From contig CM041465.1 of NCBI GenBank assembly GCA_023213395.1, forward strand, positions 217,317,741 to 217,381,740: a stretch of 64,000 nucleotides of DNA, in the 5' to 3' direction. Below are positions 33,303 to 43,060 of the stretch, piece after piece (position 1 is the stretch's first letter; each line of letters opens with the position of its first letter). The translations under genes were made by a program, and so were the position numbers. The notes below the pieces were generated by a model. That model searched no databases and was not told the DNA's origin. It saw only the letters and a program-made list of their open reading frames with translations. This DNA is from Cycas panzhihuaensis (Eukaryota; Cycadophyta).

Positions 33303-34621
33303 CTCAATACACTTATAACTATTATCTCCCCTATAATATATATAGTTTGAGAAAGTATAATAATATGTGCAAGAGTGGTACCTTTAGGGGTACTAATTAT
33401 TCCCCTTATAAAACTAGTGACAAAGGGTGATTCAATTAGGAGATTATCTTTTTAATCTTTTAAGTTTTTAAAATTTTAATAATTTTATGATTAAAAAATT
33501 ATTATTTTTATATGTTTATAAGAAGAAATATATTAGAAAACTAAAAAGGACCCTAAAAGTTAAGAAAATGACTTAAAATAGATTAAAAAATAGACTAAAA
33601 ATTGATTTAAAATAGGATAAAAATCATTAAAAGAAACTTTGGTATGGAGACAAATATAAAAAAGGTAATTTTTTATGAATACTTTAAGGTGTATAACCTA
33701 AAGTTTTAAAAACAATATAAAAATAAAAAATTTAATGATGGTTAAAAAAATAGGGTAATAAAATAAAGATATAGAGGATGATTTCTCTTCAATGAAGCTG
33801 TGGAGAGTCAATCTAGCACTGTATCTTAAGTAAGGATGTCATGGGGATCATAATGAATGGTCACACTAGAACCTTTGTTGGTTGCATAATGAATGGCAGT
33901 TTGATGAAGTTTATGGAAGGTCACCCAAATTTATCAATGCATTTGCATCATATCAGCATTTCTTATAGATTTAACTCTTTCAAAGGATGATTTGAGTACA
34001 TCCATGGGGTGGTGAAAATCATCACTTCCAAACCCTCTTCTGAAGTGTTTCTTCTACACTGGCCATCAAGGTCCCTTTTCATTTTGTGTAGATGGTCTTC
34101 TTGTGGTTTCCTAGCCTAAGCAGTGGCTATTGATCCCATTTTGTATCGTATGTACTTGAGATAAAACTCTAATTTATAGTGGTCACTATTTTTTAAATCC
34201 ATAGAAGCTCATGTTTTCCTTTGCCTAACTCTAATGATCTTTTTCTAATATGACTAATCAATAATGTAATTGGTGATGTAGGGTATGATGGGTACAAGCC
34301 ATTCCACATGTTGAATCCTATCAACATTTTTACTAAACTCTATCGCATTACTTATAGAAACTCCTTAACTTGAGCAATCCTAGCTTATAATCTTGGCATA
34401 AAAATATTTGCTCAGTTACATGAACAAATCACATGTTTGATGTAAAATTGTAATATGATAAATATTCATTTAAATGCCCTAACTTCTACTTTCATTTTTC
34501 TTTTCCACCTCACTCCAACCTTTCCCACATATGCTTTAATATTGTAGAAGTGTTATTTTTGTAAAGACATTTTGAAGTAAGAGATCATGTTAATATAATA
34601 ATCACCTTACGAGACATAGAT
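33303..34621 (-). other. copia B leader, continued
   Basis: Starts with the resumed conserved block (33303-33420), then very AT-rich sequence (33430-33790) and a mixed stretch (33790-34620). No open frame with a known motif in either strand. It lies between the gag of B and the possible 5' LTR of B. Confidence 0.55.
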
Positions 34622-35170
34622 ATGGCATCCTCAAACAAGGTTTAAGATGCAAATTTAGCATCGATACTTACAAGATCATATTTACAACAACTTGGGATTC
34701 CAGATGCTCCTCCTAATCTAATGCTAAGGCCAAGTATTCCCTCTATTGTAATTAGTATAATCGAGTTTTATGGGGATGTATCTAGTGAACGAATTATTGA
34801 CTTCTTTGAATAATGTAAAAAAGACCCAACTTATTGGGACAAGATCTCTCTACCAAGTCTCCAAAGTATCTATGAAAGTTAAAATGCAATAAGATAATTT
34901 ATAATTAGCAATAGTGTGCTAGTTCTTTTGGTTGATCATTATGTGGAATAAGCATTTTTTCACGAGGCATGGGATGGCTCATGGCAAGGCTATTTTAACT
35001 AGCATTATTCCAAACCTCTATAGAAAAAAGAAGATAAGATTGACTTTCCTTTTAAACTCTATGACATGAGACAAATAGGTTATATTGAGTATGACAAAGT
35101 AAAGTAATAATTGGGGATCTCTCTAGATGCTTGGAGATGAAGGAGATTGGTACCAACCTTGCTTTAGTAC
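34622..35170 (+). pseudogene. unrecognised plus-strand coding relic
   Basis: A single plus frame from the ATG at 34622 can be followed for about 183 codons. Its stops are TAA/TAG/TGA, all of which could be former CAA/CAG/CGA. Readable pieces include YLQQLGIPDAPPNL, IIEFYGDVSSERIIDFFE, DPTYWDKISLPSL, FFHEAWDGSWQGYFN and IDFPFKLYDMRQIGYIEYDK. I do not recognise the family. It is in the strand of gypsy F and directly upstream of F's protease, separated by an LTR copy, so it may be the gag of F. A captured fragment is the alternative. Confidence 0.55.
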
Positions 35171-35184
35171 CAAGTGAAAGGAAG

Positions 35185-35646
35185 TGGCATTTAGGCCAAA
35201 TTCCACTTAGAATCTAATCATAGGAAGTATGCATAAAAAATAAGACAACAAATATAAGGAGGTTAAATTCATTAATCCTCCAAGCTTATTAATATTCATT
35301 CATACAACTCATTAATTATATTAATATTACCTTGCATATATACAATAATTAATAGTTATGAGAGAGGTAAGAGAATGTGAATGGTTGATCATATAAGATG
35401 ACATTTGGCACCTTGTATGATCAATATACATGCACATTATAATGAGGTATGGGAAGATATGACCCCACTAATACTAGGCTCACAACTTCAAGTTATAACT
35501 AAATACTAATATGATAATATAACACATGCAATTCACTTTATAATATTAAGTTAATAAAGTAACTAATATAGCTTTAATATTACAAATATACAATACATTA
35601 TAAATGACTAAGGTGAATTAATGAAGCATAATTAATTCTTCTATTA
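35185..35646 (-). repeat. copia B-family LTR, right copy
   Basis: 462 bp, partner of 22909-23369. Its end TTCTATTA corresponds to TTTTATCA, so CA has become TA. A possible decayed PBS (minus TTGGTACTAAAGC) lies at 35161-35173, about 10 bp from the edge. It is either the 5' LTR of B or a solo LTR lying inside gypsy F (flanks GGAAG / GGCAA, three of five identical). Confidence 0.78.
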
Positions 35647-36490
35647 GGCAACCCATATAGGATAAAGGAAAGACAAAGATGGATGATAATTCATGGCTAT
35701 GAAAACAATTTTAGAATAAGATGTACTATAGAAGGAAAGGTATGCAAAGTTCTAATTGATAGTGGTAGTTATGAGAATATGGTCTCCAATGAAATGGTAG
35801 GAAAGTTAATATTAGCTTACCACTTATGAGAGATGTTCAACACCAAATCAACCTAATCTCATGGTCAAGTTTACCAAACTATGTAGCTTATTAATTAAGC
35901 CAAATAGATACTAAAGAGTTAAATCAACAAGCTAGTGAATTGGTGTAGAAGGGAATGATAAGAGAAATCTTAAGTCCTTGCATAGTTTTGACATTGGTGA
36001 TTCCAAAGAAAGATGGATTATGGTGAATGCGTATTGATTTTAGAGTGATCTATAAGATAACAATTAAATAGCAATTCCTCATACCTTGTATGGATGATAT
36101 GCTAGATATATTAGCAAGTGATTCCTACTTTACAAAGATTGACCTCAAGAGAAGGTATCATCAAATCCAAACTTGTGAAGGGGATAAGTGGAAAACAACC
36201 TTAAAGATAAGGAATAGAATATATGAATAGCTAATCATGCCATTTAGAATGTCAAATGTCCCAAGCACATTCATGAGATTGATGAACATTGTGCTATAAT
36301 TATTCATTAGTAAGTTTGTATTTGTGTATTTTGATGACATTCTTATTTTTAGTATGACTAAGGAGGAGCACTTAATACACTTAAGAATGGTGCTTGAAGT
36401 GTTAAGGAGAGAGAAGTTGTATGTAAATATGAATATATGTAAGTTTATGCAAAAGAGCCTAGTATTTTAAGGCTTTATAATTTCATAAGA
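35647..36490 (+). pseudogene. gypsy F protease and reverse transcriptase
   Basis: Protease: CTIEGKVCKVLIDSGSYENM at about 35706-35780 with an intact Asp-Ser-Gly. RT: ILSPCIVLTLVIPKKDGL at about 35970, MRIDFRVIYKITIK, then DMLDILASDSYFTKIDLKRR, FRMSNVPSTFMRLMN and the catalytic VFVYFDDILIF (YFDD at about 36327-36338). Stops at Gln and Trp codons break the frame. The two are directly joined, as in gypsy pol. Confidence 0.87.
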
Positions 36491-36918
36491 GGGATTGTGA
36501 ATGGATGAGGAGAAGATTAAGGTAATGACTAAGTGGCCAATGCCTAGGACTATGCTAGAGATAAGTAGTTTTCATAGTCTGGCTTAGTTTTATAGGAAGT
36601 TCATTAAGAACTTCAGTGGACTTATTAGACTCTTATAGATTGCATGAAGGGTAAGGAGTTATCATGGACTAGGAAAGTATAGAATAACTTCTAAATCTTA
36701 AAGCAAAAGGTAACTGAGGCACCTATGCTCCCACTATTAGACTTTAAAAAGGTATTTGAGGTCAATTATGATGTTTTACATATTTTAATTAGAGTAGTGC
36801 TCACTTAAGAAGAAATACTTATATAGTATTTTATAGTGAGAAGCTTAATGGGGTAATAAAGTATTCAACTTATGACTTATAATTTTATGCGATTATCTAA
36901 GTTTTGATGCATTGGGGA
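36491..36918 (+). pseudogene. gypsy F RT end / RNase H, first part
   Basis: GFIIS... (36465-36490), then a VDEEKIKVMTKWPMPRT-like block (36500-36550) and SFHSLAXFYRKFIKNFS (36570-36620), the RT connection. RNase H starts near 36750 with FEVNYDVLHI and YDLXFYAIIXVLMHWG (36865-36918). It is cut there by the small-LTR array within the HW-HYL block. Confidence 0.82.
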
Positions 36919-37225
36919 TGTAACGAACTGTTACATCAAAACCTTGAGGTGTTAGTGAAGAGGGCCCCCCACCAAGTAGACCATTACCTCCTCATTGGTT
37001 CAAACGGGCTAGCCCTGCCTAGCCCCACTTTCACCGGCGTTCATGCACCCTACAGGCCCAAAATACGATGATGTTTTACGCATCAGTGACATTTGGTGCA
37101 TCATCTTACTAGCCCCATAAGCGGTGTTGCCCCGACAGGATTTGAACCTAGGTCTTGGCTCTGATACCACTGTAACACCAGAACTTCAAGGTGTTAATGA
37201 AGAGGGCCCCCCATCAAGTAGACCA
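36919..37225 (-). repeat. small-LTR unit 1 (minus)
   Basis: LTR 36919-36983, PPT on the minus strand (GAGGAGGTAA) next to it, an internal region, PBS at 37157-37170 (minus GTGGTATCAGAGCC), then LTR 37171-37225, which lacks about 10 bp relative to the others. The internal region reads GGGTTCAAATCC-like on the minus strand just past the PBS. Confidence 0.85.
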
Positions 37226-37477
37226 TTACCTTCTCTTAGGTTCAAACGGGCTAGCCCCACCTAGCCCTACTTTCACCGGCGTTCATGCGCCCCAAAGGCC
37301 CTAGCTACGATGGCGTTTTGTACATAAAAAACGTTTGGTATGTCACCCCATCGCCCCTATAAGCGGTGTTGCCCCCACGGGATTTGAACCTGGGTCTTGA
37401 CTCTAATACCACTGTAACGAACTGTTATACCAAAACCTCGAGGTGTTAATGAAGAGGGCCCCCCACCAAGTAGACCA
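37171..37477 (-). repeat. small-LTR unit 2 (minus), sharing LTRs with neighbours
   Basis: It shares the LTR 37171-37225 with unit 1 and ends with LTR 37413-37477. The PBS is partly decayed (minus GTGGTATTAGAGTC). A third, truncated internal region follows to about 37586. Confidence 0.83.
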
Positions 37478-37618
37478 TTACCTCCTCCTGAGTTCAAATG
37501 GACTAGCCCCCCATTACCTCCCCCCCAATTTAAATAGGCTAGCCCCACCTAGCCTCGCTTTCACTGGTATTCATACGCCCCACAGGGGGGTAGCCCGTTT
37601 AAACCTAGGAGGAGGTAA

Positions 37619-37926
37619 TGGTCTACTTGGTGGGGGGCCCTCTTTACTAACACCTTGAGGTTTTGGTGTAATGGTTTGTTACAAGTGGTATCAGAGCCAA
37701 GACCTGGGTTCAAATCCCATGGGGGCAACACCGCTTATGGGGGAAGTGGGGTGACGCATCAAATGTCACTGATGCGTAAAACACCATCATACCGGGCGTG
37801 AAGCGCATGAATCTTGGCAACGAAACTGTGGCTAGCCTGTTTGAACCAAGGGGGGAGGTAATGGTCTACTTGGAGGGGGCCCCTCTTCACTATCACCTCA
37901 AGGTTTTGGTGTAATGGTTCATTATA
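37619..37926 (+). repeat. small-LTR unit in opposite orientation (complete, best preserved)
   Basis: 308 bp: LTR 37619-37683, PBS AGTGGTATCAGAGCC at 37684, then CTGGGTTCAAATCCCA, the internal region, PPT AAGGGGGGAGGTAA (37848-37861) and LTR 37862-37926. A short partial unit with its own PPT (GGAGGAGGTAA) precedes it at 37587-37618. Confidence 0.88.
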
Positions 37927-38110
37927 AGGGACATTACCTCATACTTAAGGAAATTGTCCTATTCATTGATCACCAAGCCTTGAGGTATGTAAATAACCAA
38001 AGGAAATTAAATATGAGACATACTAAATAGGTATCCTATCTACAAAGCTTTATATTTCTTTTGTAGTATAAATCAAATAAATAAAACCATGTTGTTAATA
38101 CATTGAGCAA
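37927..38110 (+). pseudogene. gypsy F RNase H, second part
   Basis: The frame resumes with HYL(I), then EIVLFIDHQALRYVNNQRKL (37950-38005) and SYLQSF, the TDHxALRYL and FxxxxxHxxGxxNxxADALSR region, ending VVNTLSKQV near 38110. This joins seamlessly to 36918 once the array is removed (HWG-HYL). Confidence 0.85.
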
Positions 38111-39340
38111 ACAAGTGGCATTATTGACCACCATGGAAAATGAGATGGTATGATTTGAAGCTATTAAGGATTTATATGACTCAGACCTTGACTTTGGAAT
38201 AATTGTTAAGCACCTTAAGAAACCTCCACTTGAGGGATATGATTCTTTATGTAATGATTACTTTATGTAGGATGGATACCTATTTAAGGAAAGATAATTA
38301 TGCTTCCCAATAGGCTCCATGAGAGAGAACATCATATGAAAGTTATATAATAGAGATCTTAAAGGGAATTTTGGCCAGAATAAGACCACAACTTTAGTAG
38401 AACAAAAGTATTTTTAGCCTTAAATGAAGAGTGATGTGGTAAGATTTGTGGCATGCTATAGGATATGCCAGATGGCAAAGGGACATGCATAGAATACTGG
38501 CTTAAATATGCCCTTACTACTACCTAAAGGACCATTGATAGGCTTGAGCATGAACTTCATGTTGGGATTACCATATACACAAAGAGTTAATAATTTAATT
38601 TTTGTTATTGTTGATCATTTAAAAAAAATAGTTCATTTTATTATATACAAGAAAATAAATGATGCAGTTAAGATATCATATCTATTCTTTAAAAAGGTTT
38701 TAAAGTTGCATGACATTCTAAAGACTATCACTTTGGATTAAGATACAAAGTTATTGAGTCATTTCTGGAAGACTTTATGGAAGAAGTTGGGAATGAAACT
38801 CTAGTTTAGTAGTGCCTACCATCCATTGACTAAGGGGAAAACTGAAGTGGTAAACACATATTTGGGAAACTTTCTAAGGTGCATTATTGGAGAGAATCCC
38901 AACAATGGGATTTGGCATTAGCCCAAGTAGAATTTGCATATAATAATAATAATTATATGAATAGGTCAATAGGTAAGTCATCGTTTCAGGTTATGTATGG
39001 AAGAAACCCCAAGGGTGTGCTAGATTTATTACGCCTACCTATTGGAAGAAAGATGAATGATGATGCAGAAGCTTATGTCAAGCATATATAATAGGTTCAT
39101 GAGGAGGTGAGGAAAAAGTTATAATACAATAATAAAAAGTATAAGGAAGTAGCAAATAAGTCTCACAGGTACAAGGTATTTAAAGAAGGTGACTTAGTAA
39201 TGGTTTACTTAAGGAAAGATAGATTTTCCCAAGGGACTTACAACAAGCTTAAATATAAAAAGGTTGGACTATATTAGATTATGAAAAGGATCAATGATAA
39301 TGCATATGAGGTGAATCTACCTAAACACTTGATATATCTT
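38111..39340 (+). pseudogene. gypsy F integrase
   Basis: Zinc region: NRDLKGNFGQNKTTTLVEQK-like (38350-38415; one Gln is a stop) and CYRICQMAKGH (38455-38490). Core: the open 38508-38741 stretch with PKGPLIGLSMNFMLGLPYTQ, VIVDHLKKIVHFIIYKK, then SAYHPLTKGKTEVVN (38810-38860) and the open 38879-39091 stretch with AQVEFAYNNN and PFQVxYGRNPKG. The C-terminal KEGDLVMVYLRKDRFP-like block lies at 39185-39230. Stops are frequent. Confidence 0.87.
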
Positions 39341-39656
39341 ATATTTTTAATGTTTTAGATCTATATGCATATCATGAAGTAGATGAAAAGATAGATTATA
39401 AAGGTGAAATAACAACTTGGGATCCCTAAATATCAAGATAGAAATGAGAAGAAATTGAGTAGGTATTAGATATGAAGACAATGAGCACACAATAGGGAAA
39501 TTACAATAGGTACCTAGTGTAATGGAAATGTTTTCCATAAGCGAACAATATCTAGATCACTAAAGAAGAACTAAAGTGATTGAATCTTGGCAAATGGCAA
39601 GGACTTCATCATAATAACTCATAGAAGTAGAATTCTTTTCAACCTAGGGAGGATAA
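39341..39656 (+). other. gypsy F 3' tail and polypurine tract
   Basis: Low-similarity tail after integrase, ending in the purine-rich AACCTAGGGAGGATAA (39641-39656) immediately before the LTR. The minus frame at 39347-39538 has no motif. Confidence 0.65.
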
Positions 39657-40261
39657 TGTAGAAGCATCTAGACCTTTGTTATAACTCAATCTTTCACTTT
39701 TTAGTCATTTTCTCTAAATTTTAGGTTTTACTAATTGAAGCATAACTTTTAGTTAGTGGTCAAAATTAAATCATTCTTACATCAACTCGAGGGTCTATCC
39801 ACGTAGAATAGGTGAAAATGACCTACAACTAGGCCAAAGACCCCATTGTGGGTTTGTAGTTTTTCAACTAAAAAATGTTTAAAAATTGAGTTTATTTTAT
39901 ATATCTAAAAGTAACAGTTAAATTTAGACTAATTTTTACTTTTATATAATAACCCTTAGTGGTTTATTTTTTCTTAGTATGACTTAACTTAGAAATATGG
40001 TTTTATTTACTATTTTATGTAATTAAGGAGTTTTTAGGGCTAGGGTTAAAAGTTTTTGGACTTCCTACTTTCACTTGTATAAATATAATTTTAGGCTATC
40101 TTTTAGTAGATTGAATAGAAAAGAATAGAATTTGAAGTAAAATGACTCTCCTTATTCTTTATCTCTTTATTGCTTTAAGTTTGTGCATATGGGATTGAAT
40201 GTTTTCCTTATAGGTAATCCTTGTCACTTTTATTTTGGTAGTGGATATGAGATCTACTACA
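39657..40261 (+). repeat. gypsy F LTR
   Basis: 605 bp, from TGTAGAAGCATC to CTACTACA. It contains a TATAAATATAAT box-like stretch near 40077. It is immediately followed by a PBS, which is unexpected for a 3' LTR. Confidence 0.8.
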
Positions 40262-40278
40262 AGTGGTATTAGAGTCAT
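40262..40278 (+). other. primer binding site after the gypsy F LTR
   Basis: AGTGGTATTAGAGTC, an initiator-Met PBS with two C-to-T changes, 2 bp past the LTR. It implies that this LTR also served as the 5' LTR of a following copy (a tandem arrangement), of which only leader-like sequence to about 40540 remains. Confidence 0.72.
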
Positions 40279-40539
40279 TTTGACCTAAGAGCCTTTTATT
40301 GCATACTAGACCATTAACTTAACACTTCCATCAACCAATATAGCATTGAAAAAATATTTTAGCTTTTATTTACTTTTCAAAAATTAGTTTTTGCAATTAT
40401 TCATTTAATTATTAGAATTAGTTTTTACATTACTTGTTAGGAAATCACTTTGCATGTATATCCTAAAAATGCATTCTACTAATATTTATATATTCTAGTA
40501 ATGCATTCTAAAAATCACTTGTTCATTATTAGTAAAAAA

Positions 40540-41150
40540 TATAAGTTTATTTTCTAAAGTTTAAGGTTATTATATCTAAAAACTTCTTGATATTCAAAGT
40601 TAGTGTTAATAAGGAATTGAGAAGATATATCAAACATTTAATATTAAATAATGGAGTTGAGTACACCTCAAATGAATTTAAAAACTATTGTAAAGTTAAT
40701 AGGATCAAAAGATAGTTTACCACTTCCTATATACAATAACAAAATGGTATTTTTGAATGAAAAAAAAATTCCATTAAAGAGATGGATAAATTTATAGTAA
40801 CTACCAAAAACTTAAGTCATAAATATCAAGTGGAAGTCTAAAAACTATAATTTATGTGTTAAATTAAAGCCTAACTAAAGTAATTAGAAACATTACTCTA
40901 GAAGAAGTATGGTTCTAAAGAAAACCTCGTATTAGACACTTAATATTATTCAAAAGTATAGTATACATGTATATTCCTAAGGAAAGAAGAAACAAGTTAG
41001 ATGAAAAATCCAAGAAATTCATATTTATTAGATATACAAAAGAACCAAAAGCCTATATCCTTTTTTATAAGGAATGTTAGATAATTGTTGAATGCAATAA
41101 CATATTTATATTAAAAAATTAGGATTAAATAGACACACATCAAGGGAAAT
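40540..41150 (+). pseudogene. copia fragment H, integrase remnant
   Basis: Plus-strand reading gives LILNNGVEYTSNEFKNYCKV (40635-40700), FTTSYIQQQNGIFE (40715-40760), then broken KxLSHKYQVEV and RPSLRHLILFKSIVYMYIPK-like blocks and RNKLDEKSKKFIFIRYTKEP-like (40985-41045). This is copia integrase core and C-terminus without other domains. The boundaries are not visible. It abuts the LTR of I. Confidence 0.72.
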
Positions 41151-41159
41151 CAATAATAT

Positions 41160-41555
41160 TATACATAACTTTTTAAATAGGTGGAAAACCTCCTTAGGGG
41201 AAGTAAAACCACCTTAAATATAAAATATACTAATGTCAAAGTGCATAATATATATAAAAAATATGAATCTAATCTCTTAGAATTTCTCACAGTAGATTCC
41301 CACTTAATATTGTATTTTTTCTCTCTCTTTTATATTAGGAGAGAGAAATGTATATACATTGAATTGGTAACCACCAATTCAACCAACTTTACAATTATAA
41401 CTTTAATATAAATAATAATTAAATATGATATAACTAACTTTGATTAACATTAAATGCTATAATAAAAGTTAAGATAACATTATTATCTATCATCCCCATT
41501 TAATGTTATCTTTATTATAATAAATAATTTGAAAAAAATGATAGAGACTTCAACA
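41160..41555 (-). repeat. copia I 3' LTR (left limit uncertain)
   Basis: The right edge is set by the PPT: on the minus strand it starts TGTTGAAGTCTC. The partner lies beyond the window, so the left edge (about 41160) is a guess. It holds a hairpin, TTCTCTCTC-TTTTATATTAG-GAGAGAGAA, at about 41319-41347. Confidence 0.65.
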
Positions 41556-41570
41556 TGTAAATCCCCCTTT
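41556..41570 (-). other. copia I polypurine tract
   Basis: The minus strand reads AAAGGGGGATTTACA next to the LTR. Confidence 0.85.
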
Positions 41571-42290
41571 GATGAAGACTTCATCAACCTATAATAATTA
41601 GGGAAGTTTGACAAACTTTGCTTCTATTAGTGACTTTATCATAAGATCAACAACCTATAGATATGTAGGATAATAGAAAAGATTAGTAATACCATAATTT
41701 ATAAGATTTTTAATAAAATGATGATGGAATTCAATGTGTTTAGTCTTAGAGTGTGCAATAAGATTAGTGACAATAGAAATAGCTCCTTAATTATCTATAT
41801 TAATTTTAATTAAAGAGTTAAAAAATAAACCAAGTTCTTTTAGTAAAGATTTAATCCACAAAGCTTATTTTCTAGCTTTAACTAAAGAATGATATTTTAC
41901 TTTAGGAGTGGATAAAGTAAGTGATTGAATTTTCTTACTTACCTATGTAATAGGAGTAGAACTAAGAAAGAAAATATACCTAGCTATGGATTTTTATTCA
42001 TCAATATTGCCTACCTAATCATAATCTATATAACCTATTAGCTCAAGATCAATGTTAGAAGTTTTATAGATTAGGCCAAAGTAGATAATACCTTAAAGGT
42101 AGCATAATATATGCTTGGCATCTTTCTAGTAAGATTCATATGGATTGTGCATAAATCTAGAACATAGAGATACAACATAAGAGATATTAGGATGAGTGTA
42201 GGTTAAGTAGATTAGACTACCAATTAGCTGATGATATAAAGTAGGATCAATAGGAGGTGTGCCATATTTAATAGATAATTTAGTACTAGA
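41571..42290 (-). pseudogene. copia I RNase H
   Basis: Minus reading shows SLVKARKXALWIKSLLKELG (41890-41830), NLIAHSKTKHIEFHHHFIKN (41770-41700) and VVDLMIKSLIEAKFVKL (41660-41610), the copia RNase H C-terminal blocks. Upstream, a YHQLIGSLIYLTYTHPNISY-like RT thumb is readable in broken form near 42240-42190. Confidence 0.8.
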
Positions 42291-43060
42291 TCATAACGTG
42301 GTAGGAGTTGGTTTATAATTTTCCATATTAAAATATTTGATTAGGTCTAAGACATATTTAGGTTGAGATAAAGAAATTTCAGAATTAGTTTAATAGATTT
42401 AGAGGCCAATAAAGTAACGGAAGTGTCATAAATCAATCATTTCAAAATGTGTCATTAGATCAGATTTTAATTATAAAATGACAGAGGTTAAAGATGCAAT
42501 GATAATAATATCATTAACATAGAAAACTAAAAGAGTAAAAGGATTATTTTCATGTTTAAAGTAAAGATTGGGATCACTAACATATTTGTTAAAACCATTA
42601 TATATTAAATAGTAATCAATTTTGTTATACTAAGCTTAAGGAGCCTGTTTAAGGACATATAAGAATTTTTTAAGTTTATAAACTAGATTGGGATTAGTAA
42701 TAAATCTTTGAGGTCGAGTCATATAGATTTATTTTTATAAATCACCATTTAAGAAAGCACCCTTTATATCCATCTAGTAGATCTTCCAGACATATTTAGT
42801 TATTAAGGAAAGAACAATTTTAATGACATTCTTTTTTACTATAGGGGTAAAAGTTTTAGTGTAATCTATGTCATTAATTAAGAGAAGCCTTTAACAATAA
42901 GATAGACTTTATACTTTTCAATTGCACCTTTAAAGTTATAGATAATGTGATATATCCATTTACAATCAACCAGGTTTTTCTTTAAAGGAAGGGGAACCAA
43001 GTCCCAAATAAAATTTTTAATAAGAGCTTCATATTCAACTTTTATGGCTTGTTGCCAGAT
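42291..43060 (-). pseudogene. copia I reverse transcriptase
   Basis: Minus reading shows WQQAIKVEYEALIKNFIWDL (43060-43000), VDCKWIYHIIYNFKGAIEKY, then a KNSYMSLNRLLKL-like shifted version of KKFLYVLKQAP and FYVNDIIII near 42510. The catalytic YVDD is YVND. A frameshift near 42870 moves the downstream blocks to another frame. Confidence 0.78.

Larger units (their letters stand above)
22909..35646 (-). mobile_element. Ty1/copia element B (interrupted by C; ends not a clean pair)
   Basis: A minus-strand copia with LTR-like copies at about 22909-23369 and 35185-35646 (461 and 462 bp). PPT, RNase H, RT, integrase, protease and gag run from 23370 to 27641. The leader block at 27733-28003 is interrupted by C and continues at 33303. 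The outer flanks do not form a target duplication: CATCA before the left copy, GGCAA after the right. So either a rearrangement happened or the right copy is a solo LTR of the same family. Confidence 0.7.
36919..37926. mobile_element. small-LTR (TRIM/SMART-like) retrotransposon array, tandem and inverted
   Basis: A 1,008-bp GC-rich insert in gypsy F flanked by GGGGA (36914-36918) and AGGGA (37927-37931). It contains five LTR copies: minus-oriented at 36919-36983, 37171-37225 and 37413-37477, and plus-oriented at 37619-37683 and 37862-37926. Four are 65 bp and one 55 bp. Each is TG...CA(TA), followed by an initiator-Met PBS (TGGTATCAGAGCC) and preceded by a purine tract such as AAGGGGGGAGGTAA. 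One unit (LTR-PBS-about 178 bp-PPT-LTR) is about 307 bp, with no coding capacity. The two orientations meet near 37586. Confidence 0.88.
35647..40261 (+). mobile_element. Ty3/gypsy element F, 5' part missing or displaced
   Basis: Plus-strand gypsy with protease (from 35700), RT, RNase H, integrase, PPT and an LTR (39657-40261). RNase H is split by the small-LTR array at 36919-37926. The region left of 35647 is a copia B LTR; the gag may be the relic at 34622-35170. No 5' LTR is seen in the window. Stops are frequent throughout. Confidence 0.85.

Noticed and set aside
37684-37720. Possible tRNA gene or tRNA-derived SINE head (TGGTATCAGAGCC followed by GGGTTCAAATCCC, box-B-like)
   Set aside because: The first part is the complement of the initiator tRNA 3' end, i.e. 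a PBS next to an LTR edge; box A-B spacing is too short and there is no acceptor stem.
36919-37926. Classical DNA transposon with terminal inverted repeats
   Set aside because: The inverted ends are LTR copies in opposite orientation; PBS and PPT at each LTR fit a retrotransposon better. Kept as the alternative in the findings.
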